Of a DNA stretch of 64,000 nucleotides, positions 63,587-64,000 are shown piece after piece. A model generated the notes under the pieces. That model was not told the origin of the DNA, made no database searches, and saw nothing but the letters and a program-made list of their open reading frames with translations. Position numbers and translations under genes: made by a program. The stretch is taken from NCBI GenBank assembly GCA_026936325.1, contig JAPTHN010000153.1:372001-436000 (forward strand), in the 5' to 3' direction. How positions within the stretch are numbered: the stretch's first letter is position 1; each line of letters starts with the position of its first letter. Source of the stretch: Platynereis dumerilii (Eukaryota > Annelida > Polychaeta > Phyllodocida > Nereididae).

Positions 63587-64000
63587 GTCAGTATTATCAG
63601 ATAATTAACAGAAATACTGTACATATTCAACATTCTGTCAAATAATATGCCATATTATGATAATTATCCACTGCTAAGCTGCAGTGGATATAGTGTTCGT
63701 ATGAAAAGAATTTACACACAGTGTAAAATGTCCAGACAGTGTTGCTTCATACTGGGCCACTATGAAAAAAGGGTATCAAAATTTAATAACAAAAACTTTT
63801 TTGAAAAGGCAGATAAAAACACAGTGTAATATAACTAATATTCCAAGTATTTACAAATATGCACTGTGATGAAAGGAGGAGAGGAGAGCTGCACTCAGCT
63901 GCAGTGGATCACACACTGCTGGCAGCTTGTGTGGGGTACCATCTAGTTTGTTATGCAATTTACTTGAGACGCATCAAATTAATAATTGGTGACTAACAGC
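63587..64000 (+). other. Start of intron 2 of the right-edge gene; nothing recognised
   Basis: Follows the GTCAGT donor. No acceptor with a convincing exon is seen before the window ends. Confidence 0.4.

Overview
This is an A+T-rich, intron-bearing stretch of animal nuclear DNA. The genes have GT-AG introns, and the protein set (SGSM3, a cyclophilin A, secreted cysteine-rich proteins), a Ty1/copia element and many TIR DNA transposons suggest an invertebrate, perhaps a non-vertebrate deuterostome. I cannot fix the species. No bacterial signals (operons, CRISPR, rRNA) are present.

Layout. 1-20.4 kb is a gene desert built of nested repeats. An array of ~590-bp units (1-1.1 kb) faces an inverted array of the same unit (10.3-12.2 kb). 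Between and beyond them lie a 486-bp foldback element (1336-1821), a 2.3-kb TIR element (3610-5924), a 4.0-kb TIR element (6288-10289) with another inside it (7919-9941), a ~131-bp satellite (12.4-12.9 kb) and a 2.4-kb TIR element (13263-15696). 21.6-22.7 kb holds a two-exon cyclophilin A-type prolyl isomerase on the minus strand. A tRNA-derived SINE and a small inverted-repeat element follow.

26.1-48.8 kb is an SGSM3 orthologue on the plus strand (TBC Rab-GAP, SH3 and RUN domains). It has 17 common coding exons and then THREE tandem, diverged copies of the last coding exon, each complete with stop codon. All three accept the same splice phase, so the gene can probably make three RUN-domain C-termini. 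This is the most interesting observation in the window. One 8.7-kb SGSM3 intron carries a Russian-doll insertion: a TA-flanked element with ~285-bp TIRs (30085-37958), containing a tandem array, which in turn took in a young antisense Ty1/copia element (31930-37093).

51.7-52.7 kb is a 5'-truncated LINE. 53.4-54.9 kb is a two-exon gene for a small secreted protein with anaphylatoxin-like cysteine spacing. 56-57 kb has two small MITEs, and 57.5-59.8 kb an ~80/84-bp minisatellite with higher-order structure. From 61.8 kb to the right edge are the first two exons of another secreted-protein gene whose remainder lies outside the window.

The genes do not form an obvious pathway. Cyclophilin and SGSM3 are housekeeping or trafficking genes; the last two encode secreted products. 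All exon coordinates were derived by reading splice sites, phases and homology by eye. No database search or transcript data were available.
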